A stretch of 64,000 bases of DNA from Psychrilyobacter atlanticus DSM 19335 (GCF_000426625.1 NZ_KE384547.1:976986-1040985), one strand, 5' to 3'; positions 16,309-27,117 are shown, numbered from the stretch's first letter. Numbers and translations are program-made. The notes: generated by a model not told the origin, from the letters alone.

Positions 16309-17586
16309 TTAAAAATACCTTACCAACAGATATATAATACTCAAAATAAGGGATTGAAGGGTAATAACTACTCCAAATTTAAAAAAATGAAAAAAACCTA
16401 TATCTTTTCCTGCTTTTTTTGCTATATTAGCTCCTACAATATTAGCTGCAGCACCTATGAGAGTCATATTACCACCGAAACAGACACCCATAGAAAGTGC
16501 CCACCACAGGGGAGCAGTGTTTTCTCCCATTTGAGGGATGAGTTCTCCTATGATCTTAGTAAATGAAATTGTATAGGGAACTACTCCGATTATCGGGGCA
16601 AATATAGTGGAGGAGATCACAGTCAGAATAACAGTTAATTTTGCATCTCCATTGGTAACATTGAATATGAAATCACCAATATCACTTATTAACCCAGTAG
16701 CAGCAAGGCCGTCTACCAAGATAAATAATCCGGCAAAGAAAAATAAAGTTGACCATTCTATTTTTTTATAGATTTCATCGGGGTCTTTTTTTGTTATAAG
16801 GATTAAAAGTGTCGCTCCAGAGATGGAGATTACGGCTAATCCTATACCTGTGATTACATTGGAAATAAATCCAAACATAACCCAAATAAAAACTATGATA
16901 GATTTTTTTAAAAGCACCTTATCTTTTATGATTCTACTTGCATCCATCTCCATAATTTTAGCTTTTCTCATCCTGGAAACATGTAGTTTTTTATGATAAA
17001 AAACTACCATAATAGATAGAAAAAAAATCATATTGATGATTACGATAGGACCCATATTAATGAGGAAATCATTGAAACCTAAACCTGATTTTGTTCCTAT
17101 AATTAAGTTAGGTGGATCTCCGATTAAGGTAGCTGCCCCTCCGATATTTACAGAGAATACTTCGGTAAGAAGAAATGGCAAGGAGTCTATTTTTAGTTGT
17201 TCGGCAATCAATATAGAGATTGGGAAAATAAGGAGGATAGTTGTAACGTTGTCTAAGAGTGCAGATGCAACAGCAGAAACCAGTCCTAAAAAAATCATGA
17301 TCTTAATGGGATCCCCCTTGGCTGATTGGGCTATTTTTATTGCTGTCCACTGGAATATTCCTGTTTCGGCCATTATATTTACAATAATCATAAGTCCCAT
17401 AAGTAAAATCAAGATCTCTATATTGCTGCTGATGGCGTGAAGAGCTTCGTGTTCATCTATAACTTTAAAAAATACCACAGCAGCTCCTCCAATGATTGCA
17501 CTTAAGGACCTGGGTATTTTTTCAGTTATGATGAAATAAAAGGTTATCATAAATACTATAATTGCTATAATAAGATCAAAATTCAT
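16309..17586 (-). CDS. ArsB/NhaD-type ion transporter (IT superfamily)
   Basis: A 425-aa membrane protein with about eleven to twelve hydrophobic segments, of the ion transporter superfamily that contains ArsB, NhaD and YbiR. Two pseudo-repeats carry the conserved patches SALLDNVTTILLIFPISI, followed by GGAATLIGDPPNLIIGT in the first half, and GVCFGGNMTLIGAAANIVGAN in the second. The substrate (arsenite, Na+/H+ or an organic anion) cannot be read from the sequence. No ars regulator or arsenate reductase gene is nearby, so arsenite export is not supported by context. It is transcribed alone and converges on the U32 paralog. Confidence 0.85.
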   Translation of the reverse strand: MNFDLIIAIIVFMITFYFIITEKIPRSLSAIIGGAAVVFFKVIDEHEALHAISSNIEILILLMGLMIIVNIMAETGIFQWTAIKIAQSAKGDPIKIMIFLGLVSAVASALLDNVTTILLIFPISILIAEQLKIDSLPFLLTEVFSVNIGGAATLIGDPPNLIIGTKSGLGFNDFLINMGPIVIINMIFFLSIMVVFYHKKLHVSRMRKAKIMEMDASRIIKDKVLLKKSIIVFIWVMFGFISNVITGIGLAVISISGATLLILITKKDPDEIYKKIEWSTLFFFAGLFILVDGLAATGLISDIGDFIFNVTNGDAKLTVILTVISSTIFAPIIGVVPYTISFTKIIGELIPQMGENTAPLWWALSMGVCFGGNMTLIGAAANIVGANIAKKAGKDIGFFHFFKFGVVITLQSLILSIIYLLVRYF

Positions 17587-17817
17587 GAGCTACATCTCCT
17601 TTATTTTCTAATTAATTTATACATTAATGTTAGATGTTATCCTTTAAAATTAATTTTAGGAGGGGCAGTAGGAATAATTGATTAAATTTTATTTTTTATA
17701 TGATGACAATTATATAAGCAGAGGAGTTGTTAAGTTTTTTACGTAAATTATTATGAGGTGTAATTTAAAACTATAAATTAAATATAATTGACGCAAGATA
17801 ATTTGGAGGGAGGGACT

Positions 17818-18354
17818 ATGTCTACAAAGTACAAAATTATTGAAGTGATCAAGGGGGATATAACAAAATTAAAAATTGACGCAATTGTAAATGCAGCTAA
17901 CAATGGTTTGTTTGGAGGGGGAGGAGTCGATGGAGCGATTCATAGAGCCGGTGGGAAGGAAATTGCCGATGAATGTAAGATTATTAGAGAGAGCCGGGGA
18001 GGGTGTAAAACTGGAGAAGCTGTGATAACAACAGGAGGAAATCTTGAGGCAGACTATGTAATACACACGGTGGGACCTGTATGGGATGGTGAAAGAAAAG
18101 GCATGGAGACATTTTTATCAAACTGCTATAAAAACAGCTTGACCTTGGCCGTACAAAACAATATAGAAACTATAGCATTTCCATGTATCAGTACCGGAAT
18201 TTATGGATTTCCCAAAGATCTGGCTGCTGAAATTGCAATCTCAACAATAATAGATTTTTTAAAGAATAATGTAAGTATTAAAAAAATTATTCTCGTATGT
18301 TTTGAGGACGAATCCTTTAACATCTACAAATTTTTATTAAGTCTTTATAATTAA
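17818..18354 (+). CDS. Macro domain protein (O-acetyl-ADP-ribose deacetylase-like)
   Basis: A single macro domain of 178 aa, the class that binds ADP-ribose and can hydrolyse O-acetyl-ADP-ribose or ADP-ribose 1''-phosphate, or remove ADP-ribose from proteins. Family motifs are clear: GDITKLKIDAIVNAANNGL, then GGGGVDGAIHRAGG, TGEAVITTGG, YVIHTVGP and the phosphate-binding CISTGIYGFP. It matches the YmdB subgroup. ATG 17818 is preceded by GGAGGGAG; the frame is open to TTG 17788 without a ribosome site. It converges on a 2H phosphoesterase gene, which is of interest because both families act on ADP-ribose or cyclic phosphate products of RNA repair. Confidence 0.92.
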   Translation: MSTKYKIIEVIKGDITKLKIDAIVNAANNGLFGGGGVDGAIHRAGGKEIADECKIIRESRGGCKTGEAVITTGGNLEADYVIHTVGPVWDGERKGMETFLSNCYKNSLTLAVQNNIETIAFPCISTGIYGFPKDLAAEIAISTIIDFLKNNVSIKKIILVCFEDESFNIYKFLLSLYN

Positions 18355-18391
18355 AGTTAATATAGTTATCTTTATATCTTTTTGATTGTTT

Positions 18392-18928
18392 TTAAAGGGA
18401 TATAAATTTATTCCAGCCTAAAGCTTCTAATTTAAATATAACTATATTTTTTACTTTAAAAGACCTTTTATATTCTATACCTTTAAAATATTCCCGGGAG
18501 AGGAGAAAGCTTTCATCTGTTAAATCTTTAGAAGCGATAGTTATATGGGGGATAAAATTGATATCTGCAGTTTTTATCTTGTGTTTTATTAAAACTTTAT
18601 CATCTATATGTTTTTTTAAGTTAAAAAGATTTTTATTTTTCTGTACATCTATATAGATAACCTTTTTATCAAAATATGAAAATCCATTTAATTCCACAGA
18701 GATGTCTTTTTTTAATATGCCGCTTAAGCCAGCCTTTAAAGAAAGGATTTTTTGTTCATTACTGTAAAAGGGGGGGATAAGAGTTATGTGTGCCGGTAAT
18801 TTTAGAGCATGTTTTGAATTAAATTTTTTCATACAAATTTTTTTTAATTCTTCTATCTCTGCAAGAATACCTTTAGGTGGCAATATACCGATAAAATATA
18901 ATTCTTTTTTATTATGTCCATTTTTCAT
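18392..18928 (-). CDS. 2H phosphoesterase (2'-5' RNA ligase/ThpR family)
   Basis: A 178-aa protein with the two H-x-T signatures of the 2H phosphoesterase superfamily: HITL around residue 47 (LPAHITLIPPF) and HITI around residue 128 (FIPHITIASKDL). Members cleave or form 2'-5' or 2',3'-cyclic phosphodiester bonds in RNA ends or in ADP-ribose cyclic phosphate. The exact substrate is not evident. GGGAGG precedes the ATG on the minus strand. The gene is convergent with the macro-domain gene with only a short gap between stops. Confidence 0.87.
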   Translation of the reverse strand: MKNGHNKKELYFIGILPPKGILAEIEELKKICMKKFNSKHALKLPAHITLIPPFYSNEQKILSLKAGLSGILKKDISVELNGFSYFDKKVIYIDVQKNKNLFNLKKHIDDKVLIKHKIKTADINFIPHITIASKDLTDESFLLSREYFKGIEYKRSFKVKNIVIFKLEALGWNKFISL

Positions 18929-19127
18929 ATTAAACCTCCCTCGATTTTTATTAAGATATACACCTATATTAGCTGTTCTCCTTTAATTTTAGAGGAGATC
19001 AGTCCTATTAAAAAGGATTTTTTGTTTTTTGTAGAAACTATTATAATAAATAATTTTTTATGATAGAATTAACAGAGAAAAAAGTTTGAAAATTATAATG
19101 ATAAAATTTACAGAGGAGGGGAAACCT

Positions 19128-19475
19128 ATGCGTTGTCCTAAAATGATCTATGTTTTATTGATTTTATTTCCATTATTAACTGGGTGCAGTACTGCTAAAC
19201 ATGGTTCATTTATAACGAGTACATATATACAAAATAAAGATAATCAAGGTAATACCGAAGAGATAGGTCCTGTAAAGGGAAGCAGTTGTCAGACAATGAT
19301 GTTTTATGTATTACCTATGGGTCCTGCACCTTCAACCAATGAAGCTATTGAGTCGGCTAAAAATCAATATCCGGGAACTAAATATATTTCAGATATATCT
19401 ATCGATGACAGGGTTGAATGGAAGATTGGGTATTCTATTCAGTGTATTACCGTAGAGGGAATAGCACATAAATAA
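19128..19475 (+). CDS. Small lipoprotein, TRL-like
   Basis: A 115-aa lipoprotein. The signal sequence ends in a lipobox (PLLTGC), so the mature protein begins at that cysteine. The mature part (GSSCQTMMFYVLPMGPAPS, NEAIESAKNQYPGTKYISDISID) resembles the TRL-like lipoprotein family of unknown function. ATG 19128 has GAGGAGGGG just upstream; the frame extends to 19086 but without a ribosome site, and the extension would bury the signal peptide. A second lipoprotein gene follows 25 nt downstream. Confidence 0.72.
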   Translation: MRCPKMIYVLLILFPLLTGCSTAKHGSFITSTYIQNKDNQGNTEEIGPVKGSSCQTMMFYVLPMGPAPSTNEAIESAKNQYPGTKYISDISIDDRVEWKIGYSIQCITVEGIAHK

Positions 19476-19500
19476 TTTTAATAGTTGGAGGAGTTTAGTT

Positions 19501-19836
19501 ATGAAGAAAAAAATTGTTTTAATTATGGGAGTTATTTTGATGTTTACATCGTGTTATAAAACAGAAGTTAAAAATGAAAGAATAATAGAAAAAGAAAATC
19601 AACTTGTAGGAGCACCCTATGAGATGCAACTGGATCAGAGAGGTAAAGATGCGGAGACTTTTATAAGGTCAACTGAAAAAGATCTGGGTGCAGTAAGCAG
19701 GTATAGAAGACAAATAGTAGCAGGAGTTAATCATTATTTTGAGTTCACTAAAATGGGCAGGCCGCCTATGGAAATTATAGTATATGAAAATTTAAACGGT
19801 GAGTATAAGATAATGTCCAAGGGGATTTTGGAATAA
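19501..19836 (+). CDS. Small lipoprotein of unknown function
   Basis: A 111-aa protein with a signal peptide and lipobox (LMFTSC, cysteine at residue about 19). I do not recognise the mature domain, which contains KDAETFIRSTEKDLGAVSRYRR and a C-terminal EIIVYENLNGEYKIMSKG segment. GGAGGAG lies before ATG 19501. It belongs to a run of three small envelope genes before groEL. Confidence 0.7.
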   Translation: MKKKIVLIMGVILMFTSCYKTEVKNERIIEKENQLVGAPYEMQLDQRGKDAETFIRSTEKDLGAVSRYRRQIVAGVNHYFEFTKMGRPPMEIIVYENLNGEYKIMSKGILE

Positions 19837-19879
19837 AAAAATTATGTAATGATAAAGGTAAATTTTAGGAGGATATAAC

Positions 19880-20047
19880 GTGAATGATTGGTTAAATATA
19901 TTAGCAGGTGGAGGATCTGCTATAGTAGTATGGATAATTGGAAGGGTAGTTATTTCTAATTGGAAAAGAAATAAAAAAATAGAAAAAGAATGGGAAGCTA
20001 AGCAGAAAAAAAAGCAAAATATAAAGGGTAAGAAAAAGAATAAATAG
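19880..20047 (+). CDS. Very small membrane protein (55 aa)
   Basis: This short ORF begins at GTG 19880 with AGGAGG at 19868-19873 in front and ends at 20045-20047. It encodes a hydrophobic N-terminal segment (WLNILAGGGSAIVVWIIGRV) followed by a strongly basic, Lys-rich tail with about fifteen lysines. The layout is that of a single-pass membrane protein with a positively charged cytoplasmic tail. Its function is unknown. The good ribosome site and a terminator directly after the stop support it as a real gene and as the end of the lipoprotein operon. Confidence 0.6.
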   Translation: MNDWLNILAGGGSAIVVWIIGRVVISNWKRNKKIEKEWEAKQKKKQNIKGKKKNK

Positions 20048-20054
20048 GAATGAG

Positions 20055-20082
20055 AAAGTCAGCAGAAGCCGACTTTTTTTGT
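20055..20082 (+). terminator. Terminator-like hairpin before groEL
   Basis: AAAGTC and GACTTT arms with one internal mismatch enclose an AGAA loop and are followed by seven T residues. It ends the small envelope operon and isolates groEL. Confidence 0.65.
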
Positions 20083-20091
20083 TTTAGGTGA

Positions 20092-21750
<1,659 letters not shown>

Positions 21751-21810
21751 TCTGTTAATAATTTAGCTACCAATAGACACCATTCAATAATAAAAAGATC
21801 AATTTTTTGG

Positions 21811-21920
21811 AACACAGAGATCCACTGAGATTTAAATTAGAGTTTCACAGAGAAAAGAGGAGTCTCGATATATCTTTTTTCATCCTCTGAGCAGCTCTGT
21901 GACCACTATATCTCTGTGTT
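21811..21920. repeat. CACAGA-type imperfect palindrome
   Basis: Outer arms AACACAGAGA (21811-21820) and TCTCTGTGTT (21911-21920) enclose a second pair, CACAGAG (21846-21852) and CTCTGTG (21895-21901). The stretch has no ORF. Similar words (CACAAAGTGCACAAAGA; TTTGTGTT; TCTGTGTAATCTGTGAC) occur at 35490-35660 and 50800-50920, which suggests a dispersed intergenic repeat. Confidence 0.5.
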
Positions 21921-21950
21921 GAAATGTAAAATTAATTTTAATCTATTAAA

Positions 21951-21984
21951 AAAGGGAGATGATAATTATTATTGTCTCCCTTAA
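21951..21984. terminator. Terminator hairpin between groEL and peptide ABC operon
   Basis: AAGGGAGA (21952-21959) pairs with TCTCCCTT (21975-21982). On the minus strand it is followed by a T run, so it terminates the dpp operon; it may also act for groEL. Confidence 0.7.
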
Positions 21985-22039
21985 AATTATGTTTTTTTTT
22001 ATTTATTTTTAATGAGCAAAACTTGAAAGAGAATCACTT

Positions 22040-22831
22040 TTATTTTTTGCCTGGGATTGCCTCTAAAAGAGATTTTGTATAGGGATGTTTTGGATTATGA
22101 TATAGATTTTTGGCTTCATCTATCTCTACAATCTTCCCTTCTTTCATGACTGCTATCCTGTCACACATATAATAAACGACATTTAAATCGTGGGAGATAA
22201 AAAGATACGTCAGTCCCATCTTATTTTGAAGTTTCTTCATAAAATTTAATATTTGTGCCTGGACCGATACATCCAGAGCAGATACAGCTTCATCAGCTAT
22301 AACAAGATCTGGTTCACACATAAGAGCAGCAAGAATTGCAACTCTCTGTCTCTGCCCACCAGAAAGTTCATGGGGATATTTGTTCAGAAAACTTTCATCA
22401 AAGCCGGCTACCTCTAACATATCCAAGATTTTTTTTCTTTTTTCATCTTTGGAGTAGAGATTATGAATTATCAGTGGCTCCATTAAGATCCATCCTATAT
22501 TTTTTTTAGGATTTAAAGAATGGTAGGGATCCTGGAAGATCATTTGAATATTTTTTCTCATATTTTTGAGTTCTTGTCCCTTTAAGTTATTGATGTTTCT
22601 GCCTTTATATATAATCTCTCCGTCATCAGTTTTTAGTAACTTACTTATAAGGTTTCCTGTTGTAGATTTACCACATCCTGATTCTCCTACAAGACCAAAT
22701 ATTTCCCCTTTTTTTATCTCAAAAGAAATATTGTCTACAGCTGTTTTGGATTTTTTAGATTTAAAAAAACTAGATCTTCCAAAACTCTTTTTCAAATTTC
22801 TTATTTCAAGTATATTCTCCATCATCTTCAC
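22040..22831 (-). CDS. Di/oligopeptide ABC transporter ATP-binding protein (DppF/OppF type)
   Basis: A 263-aa ABC ATPase. Walker A is GESGCGKST, the signature is LSGGQRQRVAI, Walker B is LVIADEAVSALD and the H-loop is FISHDLN. The C-terminus includes the HPYTKSLLEAIPG segment typical of the OppF/DppF subfamily. It pairs with the adjacent DppD-like ATPase to power peptide import through two permeases. It is the last gene of a five-gene minus-strand operon. Translation starts immediately after the upstream stop codon (GTG, with ATG codons two and three residues in as alternatives). Confidence 0.93.
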   Translation of the reverse strand: MKMMENILEIRNLKKSFGRSSFFKSKKSKTAVDNISFEIKKGEIFGLVGESGCGKSTTGNLISKLLKTDDGEIIYKGRNINNLKGQELKNMRKNIQMIFQDPYHSLNPKKNIGWILMEPLIIHNLYSKDEKRKKILDMLEVAGFDESFLNKYPHELSGGQRQRVAILAALMCEPDLVIADEAVSALDVSVQAQILNFMKKLQNKMGLTYLFISHDLNVVYYMCDRIAVMKEGKIVEIDEAKNLYHNPKHPYTKSLLEAIPGKK

Positions 22832-23770
22832 CTATGTATATAGACATCTAACCAGATGTCCATCCTTTCTTTCTAAAAGTTCGGGTAAAATTTCATGGCA
22901 TCTTTTTTTTGCCATGGGACACCTTGCAGCAAAAGGGCATCCACTTTCCCTTTCCGATAGGTTAGGAACCCTTCCCGGGATGGAATAAAGTTCATTCCCT
23001 TTGTGTAATGGATTAGGTATTGCATCTAAAAGACACTTAGTATATGGATGTTTTGCATCTTTTAACTTCTCTATCACTTCTACAATATGACCAGCATACA
23101 TTATTGCTATTTTGTGACAAAGATCTCCTACTAAATCTAAATCATGGGATATAAAAAGAAGGGAGTTATCCTTTTTTTTATTCAGTTCTTTCAACAGATC
23201 TATAATTTGAGTCTGTGTGCTTACGTCTAGTGCTGTTGTGGGCTCATCGGCTATTATTAATTTTGGTTCACATGCTATAGCCATGGCAATAACGATCCTC
23301 TGTCTCTGTCCCCCTGAAAGTTCATGGGGAAATTTTTTATATGTATCTTCTAAATCCTTTAAATTCACTTCTTTCATGAGTTCTAAAGTTTTTTCTTTTC
23401 TCTCTTTTTTAGATAGAGAGGTATGAATTTTTAGGGTTTCACCTATTTGTTTCCCTACTCTATGGAGGGGATTTAAGGCTGTCAGTGGCTCCTGAAAGAT
23501 CATAGAAATTTCCCGGCCTCTGAGATTGGTCATCTCTTTTTTAGAAAGATTTAAGATGTTTTCACCTAAAAAATTGATTTCACCACTAAGGCTTGCATTT
23601 CCTCTTAAAAGCCTCATAATAGCCAGGGATGTCAGACTCTTTCCGCATCCTGATTCTCCTACTAATCCCATAATTTCACCTTTTTTTACACAAAATGAAA
23701 GGTTGTTGACGGCCTGTAGTTTTGTTTTTTCATTAAAATAGATATTTAAATTTTTAATTTCAATAGTCAT
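22832..23770 (-). CDS. Di/oligopeptide ABC transporter ATP-binding protein (DppD/OppD type)
   Basis: A 312-aa ABC ATPase with Walker A GESGCGKSL, signature LSGGQRQRIVIA, Walker B LIIADEPTTALD and H-loop FISHDLD. The C-terminal extension carries a cysteine-rich segment (GCPFAARCPMAKKRC) found in OppD/DppD proteins and linked to an Fe-S or metal site. This extension, absent from the DppF-type partner, distinguishes the two. AGGAG lies before the ATG. The stop touches the next gene, so the two ATPases are probably translated together. Confidence 0.93.
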   Translation of the reverse strand: MTIEIKNLNIYFNEKTKLQAVNNLSFCVKKGEIMGLVGESGCGKSLTSLAIMRLLRGNASLSGEINFLGENILNLSKKEMTNLRGREISMIFQEPLTALNPLHRVGKQIGETLKIHTSLSKKERKEKTLELMKEVNLKDLEDTYKKFPHELSGGQRQRIVIAMAIACEPKLIIADEPTTALDVSTQTQIIDLLKELNKKKDNSLLFISHDLDLVGDLCHKIAIMYAGHIVEVIEKLKDAKHPYTKCLLDAIPNPLHKGNELYSIPGRVPNLSERESGCPFAARCPMAKKRCHEILPELLERKDGHLVRCLYT

Positions 23771-23778
23771 TTTTTCTC

Positions 23779-24585
23779 CTACCTCTTTTGATATCCTCTT
23801 AAAAAATCTCCCAGCATATTAAGTGCTAATACAGTTAAAGTAATCATTATTCCTGGGGCCAATGTATACCAGGGAGCTATCATAAAATACATCTGTGATT
23901 CACTTAACATCCTGCCCCAGCTGGGATTAGGGGCCTGAACTCCAAGACCTAAATAACTAAGAGCTGCTTCTGCCAGGATAGCATTTGAGAAACTCATAGT
24001 TGCGGCTACTATTATTGGAGATAGAACATTGGGTAAGATATGGTGATATATAATTCTAAAATTAGAAGCTCCCCTTACCCGGGCAGCTTTAATATATTCT
24101 AATTCTTTTTCCCGCAAAAATCCGCTTCTGGTGATCCTGGCAAATGTAGGTATCGACATTATTCCAATAGCTATCATTGTATTTTCTATACCAACTCCAA
24201 ATACAGAGATAAACATAAGGGCAAATAAAATACCAGGGAAAGCCATCATGGCGTCGATTATTCTCATTATAAACTCATCTATCCTACCACCAAAATATCC
24301 GGAGATTGCTCCTAAACTTACTCCCATACTACTCCCAATACCTACAGATATTATCCCAACTAAAAAAGCTGTCTGGGATCCCTTCATGAGTCTGCTGAGG
24401 ATATCTCTTCCAAAATTATCAGTACCCAAAAGGTAGGAAAAATTAGGAGAGGAGAGTTTTAATTTTGTATTTATTTCAGTAACTGAATGAGGCAGGTAAA
24501 AAAAACTTACTCCCATAATAAGTAGAAGGAATATAAGTATTCCTCCTCCTATTATCAAGTTATGATCTTTGACTTTTATATTCAT
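23779..24585 (-). CDS. Di/oligopeptide ABC transporter permease (DppC/OppC type)
   Basis: A 268-aa inner-membrane permease with an N-terminal OppC-type segment and five further membrane helices. The family's LLGTDNFGRDILSRLMKGSQ and the EAA loop (EYIKAARVRGASNFRIIYHHILPNVLSPI) that docks with the ATPases are clear. The C-terminal PSWGRMLSESQ segment is typical of DppC. It lies between the DppB-like permease and the ATPases with gaps of less than 10 nt. Confidence 0.93.
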   Translation of the reverse strand: MNIKVKDHNLIIGGGILIFLLLIMGVSFFYLPHSVTEINTKLKLSSPNFSYLLGTDNFGRDILSRLMKGSQTAFLVGIISVGIGSSMGVSLGAISGYFGGRIDEFIMRIIDAMMAFPGILFALMFISVFGVGIENTMIAIGIMSIPTFARITRSGFLREKELEYIKAARVRGASNFRIIYHHILPNVLSPIIVAATMSFSNAILAEAALSYLGLGVQAPNPSWGRMLSESQMYFMIAPWYTLAPGIMITLTVLALNMLGDFLRGYQKR

Positions 24586-24594
24586 TTTATTCTC

Positions 24595-25530
24595 CTAAAT
24601 TGATATTCTTGGGTCTACAACTCTATATAATATATCAATTAAAAAATTTATGATTACTACAACTGAAGCTATATAGGTTATGATAGCCTGTACTAATGGT
24701 ATATCCCTTGTAGTGACACCATTAATTAAAAGAGTTCCAATACCTGGCAGGTTAAATACCTGCTCAACCACTATGGCTCCCCCTAATACTCCTGCTGTCA
24801 ACATACCTATTATAGTAATTGTTGGGATCAGAGCATTTTGAAGGATGTGGTAAAAATAGATCTTATTGGCTGAAAGTCCCTTGCTGTATGCTGTTCTTAC
24901 ATAGTCTTTCTCCTGTTCCTCCAATGTTATGTTTTTCATATGCCTTGCTACAACTGAAATTCTAGATATAGCAAGGGCAAAAGCAGGAAGGGTCATTATT
25001 CTTATATGTGAGATAGGGTCCTCTCCAAAGGAAATATATTTCAATGAGAATAATTTAAAAATTATTCCGAATAAAATTAAGAATATTATCCCCAGCCAAA
25101 ATTCTGGGATGGCAAGCCCTAGTTGAGAAAACATTGAGAGAAAAGCTCCAAATTTAGTATCGTTATATTTGGCATTTAAAATGCCAATCGGTATCCCAAT
25201 GACCACTGCAATTAAGATAGCATAAACTCCTAAACTAAGTGTAACCACTATTCTTTCCCCTATAAGTTCCTCTATCGGTCTTGAAAATCTTATAGATTCT
25301 CCTAAATTTCCCTTCGATATGTTTTTTGCCCAGTAAATATATTGTGTAGATAGTGGTTTATCTAACATAAGTTCTGTTCTCAGGGTGTCTATTTGTTCCT
25401 GACTAGCCTCTATTCCTAATTTTGAAAGAGCAGGATCTCCAGGGATTATTTGGAATACTGAAAAGGATATTACCGAAACAAGAAACAATGTGAATATCAT
25501 TATACTAATTCTTTTAATAAAATAAATCAT
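24595..25530 (-). CDS. Di/oligopeptide ABC transporter permease (DppB/OppB type)
   Basis: A 311-aa permease with six membrane segments. The N-terminus has the DppB-type opening (KRISIMIFTLFLVSVISFSVFQIIPGDPA), and the EAA loop (DYVRTAYSKGLSANKIYFYHILQNALIPTI) precedes GGAIVVEQVFNLPGIG near the C-terminus. It forms the membrane pore with the DppC-like protein. AGGAGAG precedes the ATG, 8 nt after the binding-protein gene. Confidence 0.93.
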   Translation of the reverse strand: MIYFIKRISIMIFTLFLVSVISFSVFQIIPGDPALSKLGIEASQEQIDTLRTELMLDKPLSTQYIYWAKNISKGNLGESIRFSRPIEELIGERIVVTLSLGVYAILIAVVIGIPIGILNAKYNDTKFGAFLSMFSQLGLAIPEFWLGIIFLILFGIIFKLFSLKYISFGEDPISHIRIMTLPAFALAISRISVVARHMKNITLEEQEKDYVRTAYSKGLSANKIYFYHILQNALIPTITIIGMLTAGVLGGAIVVEQVFNLPGIGTLLINGVTTRDIPLVQAIITYIASVVVIINFLIDILYRVVDPRISI

Positions 25531-25538
25531 GTTCTCTC

Positions 25539-27056
25539 CTATTTTACGAAATAAAGGGTGGAGATATCCTGTACATAGATGGGGTAAGGAGTATACCCTC
25601 TCAGATCTTTATTTGTTGCAATTATTCCTGCTGGTGCCATGATAAATACAACTGGGATATCTTGAGCCAATATCATTTGAGCTTCTTTATATAACTCTGT
25701 CTTTATTTTTTCATCTGTAATCTGGGTAATTTTTTCCATAACCGCATCGTATTCTTTAGACTCATAGTTCATAAAATTTCTACGATGATTACTGATATAA
25801 CGATTCAATATGTCGTAGGGTTCGATCTTTCCGTCCAATGCGATAATTGTACCTTCATATTTTCTACCTGCATAGATATCTTTTAACCAGGTTCCCCATT
25901 CTACTTCGACTAAATTTGCTTTAATCCCTACTTTTTTTAGCTGCTCAGATATAATTACCCCTGTATCAGCATGAAATCTATAGTTTGTAGGAAGACTTAA
26001 GGTAAACTCAAATCCATTTTCATATCCTGCTTCCTTTAATAACTCCTTAGCTTTTTCTATATTATGTGTATATGTCCCTTCGGTTTCTATATTATAATAA
26101 TTTTTCATAACCGGACTCATATTAGTTCCGATAGCTTTTCCTAAACCTGCATCCAGTGTATCGATGATTTCCTCTGAATCTATTGCATAGGCTATAGCCT
26201 GTCTGACTCTTAGGTCATCAAATGGTTTCACCTTATTATTTAAAGATAAGATCTGCATAAGATTTTGTTCAGTTACAATTATATTATTTGTGTTTTCTAA
26301 GGTTGAAATATGAGTAGATCCCATACGTGGATAGAGGTCTATTTCTCCCCTTTGAAGGGAAAGAATTGAACTCTGTTCATCCTTAATAATTGAAAATTCT
26401 ACTTTATCTATACTCGGAACTCCTTTTATCCAATAATCTGAAAATTTTTCCATAACGAGTTTTTGTCCCGGCAGATACTCTATAAATTTAAATGGTCCTG
26501 TTCCAATAGGTGTTTGTTCAATATCCACCACGTCTCTTGGGATAATAGCAGTAGTAAATTTACTCAAGATTGTCCCGTCTACTTTTTTTAATTCTATAGC
26601 AACAGTATTGTTATCTATTTTCTTTATATTTTTTATATTCTTAGCCAGATCCCTAACAACTGAATTTCCTGAAAAATCGCCGCCAATTCTAGTCAATGAG
26701 AATATAATATCTTCTACTTGAACATCTCTACCATTGTGGAATTTTATTCCATCCCTCAACTTAAAAGTATATGTAAGATTGTCTTTTGATATTTTAAAAG
26801 ATTCTGCCACAGCAGGGATTAATTTTCCCTCGTGGGTTGGTTTTAGCAAGCCTTCAAAGACATTAAACATAACTTCGTAAGTTCCTGCAGCCAATGCTTT
26901 GTGTGGATCTAAAAAATCCATATCCTGAGATATTCTGACAACGAGTTCTCCTCCGTCTACCTTAGTTTTTAGAGTATTTTCATTGGATGGCTTTTCTTTC
27001 CCGCAACCAGTAATCACTAATATCAATAACACCAATAAACCTATTAATTTTTTCAT
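25539..27056 (-). CDS. Di/oligopeptide-binding lipoprotein (SBP family 5)
   Basis: A 505-aa solute-binding protein of family 5 that captures peptides and delivers them to the permease. It has a lipoprotein signal (KKLIGLLVLLILVITGC) and characteristic core segments (DMDFLDPHKALAAGTYEVMFNVFEGL, FKLRDGIKFHNGRDV, LRVRQAIAYAIDSEEI). In this diderm the lipid anchor would hold it in the inner or outer membrane. The start is at 27056, where GGGGGAG precedes the ATG; the frame extends 16 codons upstream without a ribosome site. It heads the operon. Peptide versus nickel or other solute cannot be fixed from sequence alone. Confidence 0.92.
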   Translation of the reverse strand: MKKLIGLLVLLILVITGCGKEKPSNENTLKTKVDGGELVVRISQDMDFLDPHKALAAGTYEVMFNVFEGLLKPTHEGKLIPAVAESFKISKDNLTYTFKLRDGIKFHNGRDVQVEDIIFSLTRIGGDFSGNSVVRDLAKNIKNIKKIDNNTVAIELKKVDGTILSKFTTAIIPRDVVDIEQTPIGTGPFKFIEYLPGQKLVMEKFSDYWIKGVPSIDKVEFSIIKDEQSSILSLQRGEIDLYPRMGSTHISTLENTNNIIVTEQNLMQILSLNNKVKPFDDLRVRQAIAYAIDSEEIIDTLDAGLGKAIGTNMSPVMKNYYNIETEGTYTHNIEKAKELLKEAGYENGFEFTLSLPTNYRFHADTGVIISEQLKKVGIKANLVEVEWGTWLKDIYAGRKYEGTIIALDGKIEPYDILNRYISNHRRNFMNYESKEYDAVMEKITQITDEKIKTELYKEAQMILAQDIPVVFIMAPAGIIATNKDLRGYTPYPIYVQDISTLYFVK

Positions 27057-27117
27057 AACTCCCCCTAAATGATATATTCTTATTTCTTTACTAAGTAGTA
27101 TCAATTATTAATGTACA

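Noticed and set aside
17033-17440. 135-aa plus-strand ORF inside the ArsB/NhaD-type gene
   Set aside because: Shadow of hydrophobic transporter sequence on the other strand.
16309-17586. Arsenite efflux pump ArsB as a firm name
   Set aside because: No arsR, arsC or arsA gene is nearby, and the superfamily covers several substrates, so only the family level is given.
21751-22039. CRISPR-like repeats in the groEL downstream region
   Set aside because: The repeated words are inverted and degenerate, not direct repeats with regular spacers; no cas gene is present.
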